NCBI RefSeq assembly: GCF_008704935.1
Contig: NZ_CP023692.1
Location: forward strand, 806,001-870,000
Direction: 5' to 3'
Source: Streptomyces vinaceus
Lineage (GTDB): Bacteria > Actinomycetota > Actinomycetes > Streptomycetales > Streptomycetaceae
Length of the DNA: 64,000 nucleotides
In this document: piece by piece, positions 8,960-17,376 of the stretch
How positions within the stretch are numbered: the stretch's first letter is position 1
Layout: every line of letters starts with the position of its first letter
The notes under the pieces: model-generated
The model's database searches: none
Seen by the model: the letters and a program-made list of their open reading frames with translations, nothing else
Told to the model about the DNA's origin: nothing
Made by a program: the position numbers and the translations under genes

Positions 8960-10846
8960 ATGGTAAAGCTGAGAGCGGGGCGGCCCGGTGAGGCGGAGGA
9001 GCTCACCGCTCTGGTCCTGCGCTCCAAGGCCCACTGGGGCTACGACGCCGCTTTCCTGGCCGCCTGTGCCCCGGAACTGCGCATACCGGCCGGGGAGGTG
9101 GCGCGGCGCCGGATCGTCGTGGCCGAAGACGCCTCTGACGGGCGGGTGCTGGGGCTCGCCTCCCTGGAGGGCGGGCCGCCGGTGGCCCGGCTGGGGCTGC
9201 TGTTCGTGGAGCCCGGGGCCATCGGGCGGGGCGTGGGGCGGCGGTTGTACCGGGACGCGCTGCGCCGGGCCGCCGCCCTGGGCTTGCGCAGGCTCCTGAT
9301 CGACGCCGATCCGCACGCCGCCGGGTTCTACCGGGCGATGGGCGCGCTCGGCCCACCGGAACACGGAGCGGCCGGTGGCGCGCCGGAACCGCCCGCCGGT
9401 CTGGTGCGGTTCGAGGCGGTGCCCGCGCCGCTCGCCGCCTGGGCACAGGCCTGGACGGGCGGCGGGCCCGCGGTGCACGTGGGCAATGTCGCCGAGTACA
9501 ACGCCCAGTTCGCCGACGCCTCGCTCGACCGCGAGCAGCGGGCCGCGCCGCACTACGCCTGTCTGGCCGCCTTCTACAGCCCGTGGCCGAGCGCGCTGGT
9601 GCTGCCCGGGGCGGTGCCGCCGGGCTGGATCCGGCGGGTCGGTCGCCTCCTGGAGTGGGAGGGGGTGGAGGTGTACGACGGCCTGGCGGAGGGGGGTCCG
9701 GGGCTGCCCGCGCGATCCGGGCTGCCGGTTGCCGGGTTGTCGGATGCCGTACGGGCCCGGCCGGCGCTGGCCGGGCGGCTGGGCGGGACCGGGCTGCCCC
9801 TCGTACCGTGGGGGCTGACGGCGGGCTTCGCGCGGCTGACCGGCCGGCCGTGGCGGCCCCGCGAGCTGCGGTACGAGTCGAAGTCGGCGGCGCACGGCCT
9901 GTTCGGGCGGATCCTGGCGGGCGGCGGCCATCCCGCGATCCTGCTGCCCGGGCAGTGGCCGGCCCCCACCCGGTGGACGGCCGCCCGGCTGCTGGCCGCC
10001 CGGGCCCGGGCGGGCGAGAGCACGGTGCTGAAGTCGGAGCACGGCGTGGGCGGTTCGGGCACCACCGTGGTGAGCGCCGAGCGGGTCCGGGCCGCGGGCG
10101 GCGCCCGCGCGGTGCTGCGCGCCCTGCCGCGCGGGCCGCTGCTGGTGGAGGAGTACGTGGCCGGGCCGGCGGATCCGCGGGAGCCGCGCGACCTGACGTA
10201 CGACGGGTTCGTGGACGGGGCGGGCCGGGTGCACGAGGTGGGCGGCGCGGTGATGGACGTCGCGGGCGGCGGGTACCGCGGGGCGACGGTGGGCCCCGGG
10301 GTGGTGCCCGCCTGGGCGCGGAAGCCGCTCCTCGCGTTCGGTGGGGCGGTGGGCCGGGAGCTGTCGGCCGCCGGCTACCGGGGCTGGTTCGACGTGGACT
10401 TCGTCGCCGACGGGGCGGGGCGGCTGGCGCCCACCGAGACGAACCTGCGGCTCACCGGGCCGTCGATCGCCTTCATGGTGGCGGCCCGGCTCGACGAGCT
10501 GCGGGGCGCGGGGCACTTCGTACGGATCGCGGACCGGGTGGAGTTGGGGGCACGGCTGCCCGAGGCCGCGCTCGACGAGCTGTGCGAGGTGCTGGAGCGG
10601 GGGTGTGCGCGGCTCGGGGCGGTGTTCCTGCCCGCGATCCCGACGGGCGCCTTCGACCCGGCGCCCTGGCTGGGCGTGCTGGTGGCCGCGTACAGCGTGC
10701 AGGCGCTGGACGCGGCCGAGGCGCTGGTGCGGGCGGAGGCGCTCGCCGTGGGGGCGGCGTTCGCCGAAGGTCAGCGGGCGGACGGGCCGCCGCGGTCGTC
10801 GGCCTCTTCGAAGTCGAACGGGGAGGGCGGTTTCCGGGTGACGTAG
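8960..10846 (+). CDS. GNAT acetyltransferase fused to an ATP-grasp ligase
   Basis: The 628-residue protein has two parts. Residues 1-135 form a GNAT fold with the acetyl-CoA loop in LLFVEPGAIGRGVGRRLYRDAL. Residues about 165-600 form an ATP-grasp region: a pre-ATP-grasp Rossmann-like part (AVHVGNVAEYNAQF..., LVPWGLT), Lys358 and a Gly-rich loop (VLKSEHGVGGSGTT), the EEY motif at 397-399, and metal ligands in DVDFVADG and PTETNLR. It should activate a carboxylate with ATP and ligate it to an amine, possibly acetylating one partner. The pre-ATP-grasp part resembles peptide ligases of the PGM1 group, a tentative match. The ATG follows GGGGAGGTCAGGGA. The last 76 bases overlap the convergent adenylation gene. 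Confidence 0.82.
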   Translation: MVKLRAGRPGEAEELTALVLRSKAHWGYDAAFLAACAPELRIPAGEVARRRIVVAEDASDGRVLGLASLEGGPPVARLGLLFVEPGAIGRGVGRRLYRDALRRAAALGLRRLLIDADPHAAGFYRAMGALGPPEHGAAGGAPEPPAGLVRFEAVPAPLAAWAQAWTGGGPAVHVGNVAEYNAQFADASLDREQRAAPHYACLAAFYSPWPSALVLPGAVPPGWIRRVGRLLEWEGVEVYDGLAEGGPGLPARSGLPVAGLSDAVRARPALAGRLGGTGLPLVPWGLTAGFARLTGRPWRPRELRYESKSAAHGLFGRILAGGGHPAILLPGQWPAPTRWTAARLLAARARAGESTVLKSEHGVGGSGTTVVSAERVRAAGGARAVLRALPRGPLLVEEYVAGPADPREPRDLTYDGFVDGAGRVHEVGGAVMDVAGGGYRGATVGPGVVPAWARKPLLAFGGAVGRELSAAGYRGWFDVDFVADGAGRLAPTETNLRLTGPSIAFMVAARLDELRGAGHFVRIADRVELGARLPEAALDELCEVLERGCARLGAVFLPAIPTGAFDPAPWLGVLVAAYSVQALDAAEALVRAEALAVGAAFAEGQRADGPPRSSASSKSNGEGGFRVT

Positions 10847-12876
10847 AAGGCGAGGACGGCGGCCGCGAGCATCAGTGGAATGTTGAACGCGTAGACGAGG
10901 GCGGCCTGGAGCGGCCAGTCGTGCTTGGCCGCGAGCCGGTAGAAGTTGTCCTGCGGCCACCAGGCGATCAGCAGGTACACCACCGCCAGGTGCGCGGCCC
11001 TGGTGAAGCCGGGGCTCTGGCCGGGGCCGTGGCGCAGCATCATCGCGCGGCCGCCGACGAGGAAGACCAGCCCGGCGGCGAAAGAGGCTCCTTCGAACAG
11101 GTACAGCACGAAGAAGAGGAACGCCCAGGGGTTGGGCACGCCGTCCAGCTCGGTCGATCCGGGCCAGAGGATCTTCGCGAGGATGAAGAAGATCAGGCCG
11201 GTGCCGATCAGGAACGGAATGCCGCAGCCGACGAGCGGGAACGGTGTCGGAGCGCCGCTGCCCGTGGGCGTGTATTTTCCGGAGCCCCCCGCGCCGCCCC
11301 GGCCCGGCTTCCCCGCGGCCACCGGCCGGGGCAGGGCCTCGCGGTTCTCCTGGCCCCCGCGGTTGCGGGGCAGGGTGCGCAGCCGGACGACGACCTGCGG
11401 CAGCTGCACCCGGGCCACCTTCCCGGCGAGGTGTTCGCGCAGCTGAGCGCCGTCGGGCAGATCGGCGGCCGGGGGCCAGGACCGGGCGCCGGCGGGCGGT
11501 GCCAGGTGGGCGACCAGTCGGCGCGTGCCGCTCTCGTCCTCCGGGAGCTCGGCCACCAGCGCGGCGCCGATGTCCGGGTGGCTCCGGATGACGGCTTCGA
11601 GCGCGTGCGGGTCCACCGCGCCGTCGGCCATGACGATCCGGTCCCGCCGCCGGCCCCGGAACTCCAGCAGCCCGTCCGGGCGGAGCTCCACGAGGTCGCC
11701 GGTGGGGATGGCCTCGCCGCCGTCGGGCGGGGTGAGGTGGAGCTGCCCGGTGCGGGCGTCCGCGGCGCAGCCGGGGAAGGGGGAGCCGATCAGGCAGAGC
11801 TGCTCCGCGTGGTCCAACGGGCGTGGCAGCTGGGCCAGTTCGAACCAGGTACCGATGCCCGCCGCCTCGGTGAGCCCGTACACGTTGAGCAGCCGGGCTC
11901 CGGTGCGCAGGCCGGACTGCAAGGCCTCCTGCTCGTCGAGGAAGAGCCGGTCGCCGGTGACCGTGACCAGGCGCAGCCACCTCAGGGCCGGGTCGAGGTC
12001 GCGTCGGCCGCGCGCGCCGCCGCCCGAGGAGCCCGCATCGGGTGCGGCGGCGGCCCCGGCGCCTGGGACGAGCAGCCGGGTCGCACCCGCCGGATCGGTG
12101 TGCAGGACGCTGACCTGCTCCGTCTCGATCGCCCGGCGGATCCCCTCGGGCGTCCAGGGCGTGCGCTCGGACACGACGAGGGCGCCGCCCGTGCACAGGG
12201 CCCTGGTCCAGCCCGCGGCGAAGGCGGTGAGGTCCGGACTCTGGGTGATCAGGTGGCGGTCCTCGGGGACCGGCCGGATGACCTTCGTCCAGGCCTCGTG
12301 AGCGGCGAGCAGCCGCGCGTGCCCGACGGGGACGGCGCGCGCGAACGCCGCGCCGGTGAACAGGACGGCGGCCGCCGCACCGTGCTGCGGCCGCTGCGGC
12401 GCCTGCGCGGGCTGGGCGGATATCTCGGCCGCCTCCGCGCCGAGACGGACCACCCGACGCCCGCCGCCGTCGTCCAGCCGGGCGTGGTGCGCGGCGTCGG
12501 TGAGCAGGACGTACGGGGTGAGGGCGGCGAGCTGCCGCTGTCCGGTGAGGGGGACTTCGACGTCGATGACGGCGTAGGCCCCGCCGGCCTTGAGGGCCGC
12601 CAGGAGGGCGACGACGATCTCGGTCCGGCGGGCGGTCCCGATCGCCACGACGGCGCCGGGCGGCAGTCCGCCGGCTATGAGGTGGTGCGCCAACCGGTTG
12701 GCGCGGACGTCCAGTTGCGCGTACGTGAGGCTGTCGGCGCCGGCGATGACGGCATAGCCCCGCGGGGTGTCCCGCGCCTGCTGCTCGAACAGGTGGAGGA
12801 CGGTGTCGGCGGTCGTGCGACCGGGGCGGTCGGGCCCCGGTCCGTGCGTCGATCCCTGCGTCGTTCCCTGGGTCAT
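10771..12876 (-). CDS. AMP-binding (adenylation) protein with degenerate motifs and a C-terminal membrane domain
   Basis: The 701-residue protein has an NRPS-like adenylation fold at residues 20-520, then a Gly-rich linker and four transmembrane helices (about 546-571, 583-608, 626-645, 654-679). Core motifs A5 (NVYGLTE, 332-338) and A7 (TGDLVELRPDG, 392-402) are intact. The ATP-gripping A3 loop is replaced by LFTGAAFARAVPVGH (172-186), without the usual SGTTG-type P-loop. The A10 catalytic Lys position is Gln509 (RNRGGQENREALP). It is therefore probably catalytically weakened, or binds a substrate without adenylating it. There is no carrier or condensation domain. It converges on the GNAT/ATP-grasp gene. 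Confidence 0.8.
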   Translation of the reverse strand: MTQGTTQGSTHGPGPDRPGRTTADTVLHLFEQQARDTPRGYAVIAGADSLTYAQLDVRANRLAHHLIAGGLPPGAVVAIGTARRTEIVVALLAALKAGGAYAVIDVEVPLTGQRQLAALTPYVLLTDAAHHARLDDGGGRRVVRLGAEAAEISAQPAQAPQRPQHGAAAAVLFTGAAFARAVPVGHARLLAAHEAWTKVIRPVPEDRHLITQSPDLTAFAAGWTRALCTGGALVVSERTPWTPEGIRRAIETEQVSVLHTDPAGATRLLVPGAGAAAAPDAGSSGGGARGRRDLDPALRWLRLVTVTGDRLFLDEQEALQSGLRTGARLLNVYGLTEAAGIGTWFELAQLPRPLDHAEQLCLIGSPFPGCAADARTGQLHLTPPDGGEAIPTGDLVELRPDGLLEFRGRRRDRIVMADGAVDPHALEAVIRSHPDIGAALVAELPEDESGTRRLVAHLAPPAGARSWPPAADLPDGAQLREHLAGKVARVQLPQVVVRLRTLPRNRGGQENREALPRPVAAGKPGRGGAGGSGKYTPTGSGAPTPFPLVGCGIPFLIGTGLIFFILAKILWPGSTELDGVPNPWAFLFFVLYLFEGASFAAGLVFLVGGRAMMLRHGPGQSPGFTRAAHLAVVYLLIAWWPQDNFYRLAAKHDWPLQAALVYAFNIPLMLAAAVLAFYVTRKPPSPFDFEEADDRGGPSAR

Positions 12877-12965
12877 ACCCCGATGATGGCACCCCCCTCC
12901 GACCGTGCGCAGGATGCCGAACACCCCTCGTTCGAGCGGTGGTTCGGGCCGGTCCGGCCGTTTCA

Positions 12966-12996
12966 TTGACCTCAAGTTTGGTTGAGGTCTTAGCGT
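12966..12996 (+). promoter_or_regulatory. MerR/SoxR-type promoter and operator of the ABC exporter
   Basis: A TTGACC -35 box (12966-12971) and a TAGCGT -10 box (12991-12996) are separated by 19 bp, the over-long spacer typical of MerR-family promoters. Between and around them lies a perfect inverted repeat, GACCTCAA-GTTTGG-TTGAGGTC (12968-12989). CCTCAAG/CTTGAGG is the known SoxR half-site. Transcription should start only about 7 bp downstream, close to the ATG at 13004. No soxR gene is in the window, so the regulator would act in trans. Confidence 0.78.
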
Positions 12997-13003
12997 TCCC
13001 CGT

Positions 13004-14917
13004 ATGGACATGGAAGTCACCGCCTGGACCTCGCTCCACAGCGCGATGAACGCCCGGCAGGACCGGCGCCCGCTCTCCCGGGAGAGCCTGCGCCGGGTCG
13101 CCGCATTCGCCCGCCCGCACCGGCGCGGGCTCACCCTCTTCCTGCTGCTCAGCATCGTCACCGCGCTGCTCGCGGTGGCCACCCCCGTCCTCGCCAGCCG
13201 GGTGGTCACCGCCATCGTGGACGGCGAGGACAGCGGCACGGTCACCCGGCTCGCCCTGCTCATCGCGGTCATCGCGGTGGCGGAGGCGGGGCTCGGGCTG
13301 CTCACCCGCAAGCTGTCGGCCACCCTCGGGGAAGGGCTGATCCTGGACCTGCGGACGGCCGTCTTCGACCACGTGCAGCGGATGCCGGTCGCCTTCTTCA
13401 CCCGTACCCGCACGGGCGCGCTGGTCAGCCGGCTCAACAACGACGTGATCGGCGCCCAGCGGGCGTTCAGCAACACCCTCTCCGGGGTGGTCGCCAATAC
13501 GGTGACCCTGGTGCTGACGCTCGCCGTGATGCTCGGCATCTCCTGGCAGATCACCCTGCTGGCCCTGGTCCTGCTGCCGGTGTTCGTGCTGCCCGCCCGC
13601 CGGATGGGCGTGCGGATGGCCGCCCTGCAGCGCGAGGCCTCGACCCTGAACGCGGCGATGGGCACCCAGATGACGGAGCGCTTCTCCGCCCCCGGCGCCA
13701 CCCTCGTCAAGCTCTTCGGGCGGCCCGCCGACGAATCGGCGGAATTCGCGGCCCGGGCGGCGCGCGTACGGGACATCGGGATCCGTACGGCGATGGCCCA
13801 GTCGGCGTTCATCACCGCGCTCACCCTGGTCTCGGCGCTCGCGCTCGCACTCGTCTACGGACTCGGCGGCCACTACGCCCTGCGCGGCACCCTGGACGCC
13901 GGGAACGTCGTCGCGCTCGCCCTGCTGCTGACCCGGCTGTACGCCCCACTGACCTCGCTGGCCGGGGCCCGCGTCGAGGTGATGAGCGCCCTGGTGAGCT
14001 TCGAGCGGGTCTTCGAGATCCTCGACCTGAAGCCGCTGATCACCCAGAAGCCGGACGCCGGCCGGGTACCGGAGGGGCCGGTCGCCGTGGAGTTCGACCG
14101 GGTCTCCTTCGGCTACCCCTCCCCCGACAAGGTCTCGCTCGCCTCGCTGGAGGAGGTCGCGGTCCTCGACGCCCGCGGCGGTACACAGGTCCTGCACGAG
14201 GTGTCGTTCCGCGCCGAACCCGGGCAGATGATCGCCCTCGTCGGCTCCTCCGGGGCCGGGAAGTCGACCATCGCGCAGCTGCTGCCGCGTCTGTACGACG
14301 CCGACGCGGGCGCCGTCCGCCTGGGCGGGGTGGACGTACGGGATCTCAGCGCCGACTCCATCCGCGAGACGCTCGGCATGGTCACCCAGGACGGGCACCT
14401 GTTCCACGAGTCGGTGCGCTCCAACCTGCTGCTGGCCCGGCCGGAGGCGGGCGAGGAGGAGATCTGGGAGGCCCTGCGGCGCTCCCGACTGGACGGGCTG
14501 GTCGCCTCGCTGCCCGACGGGCTGGACACGGTGGTCGGTGAACGCGGCTACCGCCTCTCGGGCGGCGAGCGCCAGCGGCTGACCATCGCACGGCTGCTGC
14601 TGGCCCGGCAGCGGGTGGTGATCCTGGACGAGGCGACGGCGCACCTGGACTCCACCTCGGAGGCGGCGGTGCAGGAGGCCCTCGGCGAGGCCTTGGCGGG
14701 CCGGACCGCCGTGGTGATCGCGCACCGGCTGTCGACCGTACAGGCGGCCGACCTGATCCTCGTGGTCGAGGACGGGCGGATCGTGGAGCGCGGTACGCAC
14801 CCGGAGCTGCTGGCCGCGGGCGGGCGGTACGAGGAGCTGTACCGCACCCAGTTCGCCGCGGCGGACACGGCGCGGGAAGCCGCTCCGGACGGCGCCGTAC
14901 CGGCTCCGGGAGCATGA
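13004..14917 (+). CDS. ABC exporter, fused membrane and ATPase domains
   Basis: The 637-residue half-transporter has a six-helix ABC-membrane domain (residues about 45-335) followed by an ATPase domain with Walker A (GSSGAGKST), Q-loop (VTQDGHLF), signature (LSGGERQ), Walker B (RVVILDEAT) and H-loop (VIAHRLSTV). It should homodimerise and export lipids, drugs or peptides. Two in-frame ATGs (13004, 13010) follow the SoxR-type promoter with almost no leader, so translation may be leaderless. SoxR-controlled ABC transporters are known in Streptomyces, where redox-active antibiotics are the inducers. An export role for such compounds is inferred here. Confidence 0.9.
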   Translation: MDMEVTAWTSLHSAMNARQDRRPLSRESLRRVAAFARPHRRGLTLFLLLSIVTALLAVATPVLASRVVTAIVDGEDSGTVTRLALLIAVIAVAEAGLGLLTRKLSATLGEGLILDLRTAVFDHVQRMPVAFFTRTRTGALVSRLNNDVIGAQRAFSNTLSGVVANTVTLVLTLAVMLGISWQITLLALVLLPVFVLPARRMGVRMAALQREASTLNAAMGTQMTERFSAPGATLVKLFGRPADESAEFAARAARVRDIGIRTAMAQSAFITALTLVSALALALVYGLGGHYALRGTLDAGNVVALALLLTRLYAPLTSLAGARVEVMSALVSFERVFEILDLKPLITQKPDAGRVPEGPVAVEFDRVSFGYPSPDKVSLASLEEVAVLDARGGTQVLHEVSFRAEPGQMIALVGSSGAGKSTIAQLLPRLYDADAGAVRLGGVDVRDLSADSIRETLGMVTQDGHLFHESVRSNLLLARPEAGEEEIWEALRRSRLDGLVASLPDGLDTVVGERGYRLSGGERQRLTIARLLLARQRVVILDEATAHLDSTSEAAVQEALGEALAGRTAVVIAHRLSTVQAADLILVVEDGRIVERGTHPELLAAGGRYEELYRTQFAAADTAREAAPDGAVPAPGA

Positions 14918-14980
14918 TGCCGGGAGGCCCGCGCGCCGCGGGCCGCGCCGAGCACCGACCGTGGAGCACGTGGAGCACCG

Positions 14981-15364
14981 ATGGACATCAAGCTGGAACT
15001 GGTCGCCGTCCCCGTCACCGACGTCGACCGGGCCAAGGCCTTCTACGAGCGGGTCGGCTTCCACGCCGACCACGACGTCACCGTGAGCGAGGACATCCGC
15101 TTCGTGCAGCTGACCCCGCCGGGCTCGGCCTGCTCGATCGCCCTGGGCAAGGGGCTCACCCGGATGGCCCCGGGCTCGCTGGACAACATGCAGGTCGTCG
15201 TCACCGACATCGAGGAGGCGTACGAGGACCTGCGAGGCCGGGGCATCGAGGTGACGGAGATCCAGGACATGCCGTGGGGCTCGTTCGTCTACTTCTCCGA
15301 CCCGGACGGCAACGGCTGGGCGGTCCAGCAGACGACCCCGCGCACGGCGCCGGCGGAGGGCTAG
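14981..15364 (+). CDS. VOC (glyoxalase/bleomycin-resistance fold) protein
   Basis: The 127-residue protein contains one VOC module pair: beta-alpha-beta units beginning LELVAVPVTDVDRAKAFYERVGF and MQVVVTDIEEAYEDLRGRG, with the typical ending YFSDPDGNGWAVQQ. It probably binds a small molecule or metal as a dioxygenase, isomerase or drug-binding protein. It lies 63 bp after the exporter gene and could be read from the same SoxR-type promoter. Together they would form a redox-stress or toxic-compound response. The stop codon lies inside the left terminal repeat of the MITE-like element. Confidence 0.85.
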   Translation: MDIKLELVAVPVTDVDRAKAFYERVGFHADHDVTVSEDIRFVQLTPPGSACSIALGKGLTRMAPGSLDNMQVVVTDIEEAYEDLRGRGIEVTEIQDMPWGSFVYFSDPDGNGWAVQQTTPRTAPAEG

Positions 15365-15568
15365 GGAGTGTCGTCAAAGTGGCGTCGGCCGCCCGTCAGG
15401 GCGGTGGTCGGCGGGGTCTGGTGCGTGCGATCGCAAGGCGGAGGAGGGAATCGACGCGGTGGGGGCACCTCCCAGCGGTAGCTGGGGGACGTCGGTGACC
15501 GACGACAACGCGGCGAGCGTGCGTGCCAGACCCCGCCGACCAGACGGGACTTTGACGACACGACCTAG
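15361..15568. mobile_element. MITE-like non-coding element with terminal inverted repeats
   Basis: The element has 208 bp with imperfect 20-bp terminal inverted repeats (15361-15380 and 15549-15568; 18 of 20 match, core GTGTCGTCAAAGT perfect). Inside, a second inverted pair, CGGCGGGGTCTGG near 15409-15422 and its complement near 15530-15542, gives a long imperfect palindrome. A GGGGGCACCTCCCAGC...GCTGGGGG hairpin lies near the middle. No reading frame encodes a transposase. It fills most of the 315-bp gap between 15365 and 15679; the remaining 111 bp before the next start hold only a putative promoter and the GGAAGGGA ribosome site. It abuts and includes the stop codon of the VOC gene. Confidence 0.7.
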
Positions 15569-15679
15569 GCCGGAGTCACGACGGGCCGCGCCCGGAGCGC
15601 CGGGCGTGGGATGCCCCGTCGGGAGGGGTGCGGCACCGAGACTGGACGGACTGTACGTATCCGGAAGGGAAGTGACGCC

Positions 15680-16555
15680 GTGAACACTGTCGCGCTGCTG
15701 GGCACCGGGATCATGGGTTCGGGAATGGGCCGGAACCTGCTGCGGGCCGGGCTGGGGCTGCGGGTGTGGAACCGGACCCGGGACAAGGCCGAACCGCTCG
15801 CCGCGGAAGGGGCGGTGGTCGTGGACACCCCGGCCGAGGCGGTCGCCGGGGCCGACGTGGTACTGACCATGCTGACGGACGGTGCGGCCGTGGCGCAGGC
15901 GATGGCCGCCGCCGCGCCGGGGCTCCGCGCGGGCCAGGTGTGGGCGCAGATGAGCACCGTCGGCGTGAACGCGCTCGACGAACTGGCCGGCTTCGCCCGC
16001 GAGCACGGCCTGGTGTTCGTCGACGCCCCGGTGCAGGGCACCCGGCAGCCCGCCGAGGCCGGGACGCTGGTCGTACTGGCCTCGGGGCCGGCGGATCCGC
16101 GGCTGGACCCGGTGTTCGACGCGGTGGGCGCCAAGACGCTGTGGGCCGGGGCGGAGGCGGGGGCCGCGACCCGGCTGAAGCTGACCACGGTCGGGTACGC
16201 GATCACCCTGACGGCGGCGGTGGGCGAGGCCCTCGCGCTGGCGGAGGGGCTCGGGGTGGACCCGGCCCTGTTCGCGCAGGCGCTGACCGGCGGCCCGATG
16301 GACAACCCGTACCTCCAGGCCAAGATGAAGGCCGTCCTGGAACGGGATTTCGCACCCAGTTTCACGGTGTACGGGGCCGAGAAGGACACCGGTCTGATCG
16401 CGGAGGCGGCGGACCGGGCGGGCGTCGCCGTCGACCTGGCCCGGGCCACCGGAGCGCGCATGCAGCGCGCGGCGGCGGGGGGCCACGCCGACGAGGACAT
16501 GGCCGCCGCCTACTACGCGGGCTTCGAGACCGCGCCGGTGGGTACCGCGTCCTGA
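15680..16555 (+). CDS. NAD(P)-dependent beta-hydroxyacid dehydrogenase
   Basis: The 291-residue protein has an N-terminal Rossmann fold starting VALLGTGIMGSGMGRNL, the glycine-rich NAD(P) motif of the 3-hydroxyisobutyrate/6-phosphogluconate dehydrogenase superfamily. The substrate motif FVDAPVQGTRQPAEAGTL and the catalytic Lys region ATRLKLTTVGYAI follow, with an all-helical C-terminal dimerisation domain. I chose the GTG at 15680 because GGAAGGGA lies 10 nt upstream and the Rossmann strand begins at residue 4. The substrate cannot be told from the sequence. The gluconate genes lie next door but on separate transcripts. Confidence 0.88.
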   Translation: MNTVALLGTGIMGSGMGRNLLRAGLGLRVWNRTRDKAEPLAAEGAVVVDTPAEAVAGADVVLTMLTDGAAVAQAMAAAAPGLRAGQVWAQMSTVGVNALDELAGFAREHGLVFVDAPVQGTRQPAEAGTLVVLASGPADPRLDPVFDAVGAKTLWAGAEAGAATRLKLTTVGYAITLTAAVGEALALAEGLGVDPALFAQALTGGPMDNPYLQAKMKAVLERDFAPSFTVYGAEKDTGLIAEAADRAGVAVDLARATGARMQRAAAGGHADEDMAAAYYAGFETAPVGTAS

Positions 16556-16598
16556 ACGACGCGCGGGTGAGCGGCCCCCGGTGAAGAGCCGGGCGGGC

Positions 16599-16616
16599 GC
16601 GGGTCGCTGAACCCGC
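16599..16616. terminator. Short stem-loop between convergent genes
   Basis: GCGGGT-CGCTGA-ACCCGC forms a 6-bp stem with a 6-nt loop, directly before the convergent stop at 16618. It is short and without a U tract, so termination is plausible but weakly supported. Confidence 0.4.
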
Positions 16617-16617
16617 T

Positions 16618-17346
16618 TCAGGGGCCGGTCACGGAAGCGGTGGGCGCCGGGGCGAGGACGTCGAGTTCCTCCAGGGCGCCCACCGCGATCTGCCGGGTCA
16701 GGGACTCGGCGCGGGCCGCGTCGCCCTCCCGTACGGCCTCGGCGACCTGGACGTGGAGGGTGACGGCGGCCGGATCGGGGTCGGGGAACATCACCGCGTG
16801 CTGCGTACGGCCGGTCAGGACCTCGGCGACGACGTCGCCGAGCCGGGCGAACATCTCGTTGCCGGAGGCGTTCAGCACGATCCGGTGGAAGTCGATGTCG
16901 TGGCGCAGGTACGCGTCGAGCTGGTGGCCGCGCGAGGTGCTGACCATGCCGAGGGCCGCACCGGTGAGCGCGGCGCACTGGTCGGGGGTGGCGCGGAGGG
17001 CGGCGAGGCCGGCCGCGACCGGCTCGATCGCGGAGCGCAGCACGGTCAGAGAGCGCAGCTGGCGGGGGCGGTCCGCACCGGCGAGGCGCCAGCGGATGAC
17101 GCGCGGGTCGTAGACGTTCCACTCCTCGGCGGGGCGCACGGTGACGCCGACGCGGCGGCGGGATGCGACCAGCTGCATGGACTCCAGCACGCGCACGACC
17201 TCGCGGACGACGGTGCGCGAGGCGTCGAAGCGCTCCGCGATCTCATCCGTGCGCAGCACGCTGCCGGGCGGGTGCTCGCCGGCGGTGATCGCGAGGCCGA
17301 GGGTGTCCAGCACGTGGGAGTGGAGTCCCTGGCCTTCGGTGGTCAT
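16618..17346 (-). CDS. gntR: FadR/GntR-family transcriptional regulator of the gluconate genes
   Basis: The 242-residue protein has an N-terminal winged helix (TDEIAERFDASRTVVREVVRVLESMQLV) and a C-terminal FCD ligand-binding domain with the metal-site residues DIDFHRIVLNASGN and a late His (LHVQVAEAV). It is divergent from gntK-gntP, which implies that it represses them until gluconate or a 6-phosphate derivative binds. Two palindromes in the shared promoter are candidate operators. I chose the ATG at 17346; an upstream start would add 11 residues that run into the operator. Confidence 0.87.
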   Translation of the reverse strand: MTTEGQGLHSHVLDTLGLAITAGEHPPGSVLRTDEIAERFDASRTVVREVVRVLESMQLVASRRRVGVTVRPAEEWNVYDPRVIRWRLAGADRPRQLRSLTVLRSAIEPVAAGLAALRATPDQCAALTGAALGMVSTSRGHQLDAYLRHDIDFHRIVLNASGNEMFARLGDVVAEVLTGRTQHAVMFPDPDPAAVTLHVQVAEAVREGDAARAESLTRQIAVGALEELDVLAPAPTASVTGP

Positions 17347-17376
17347 GGCGTAAGCGTACGGTGACCTCCCGGTGGA

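Noticed and set aside
10771..12876. The adenylation protein as part of an NRPS cluster
   Set aside because: There is no condensation, carrier or thioesterase domain nearby, and key adenylation motifs are missing.
8894..15073. A 2059-residue open frame on the minus strand
   Set aside because: It runs opposite real genes in a shadow frame, is Arg/Pro/Gly-rich without domains, and arises from the lack of stops in GC-rich DNA.
15361..15679. An insertion sequence with transposase
   Set aside because: No frame in the 315-bp gap encodes a transposase-like protein; only a non-coding MITE-like element is supported.
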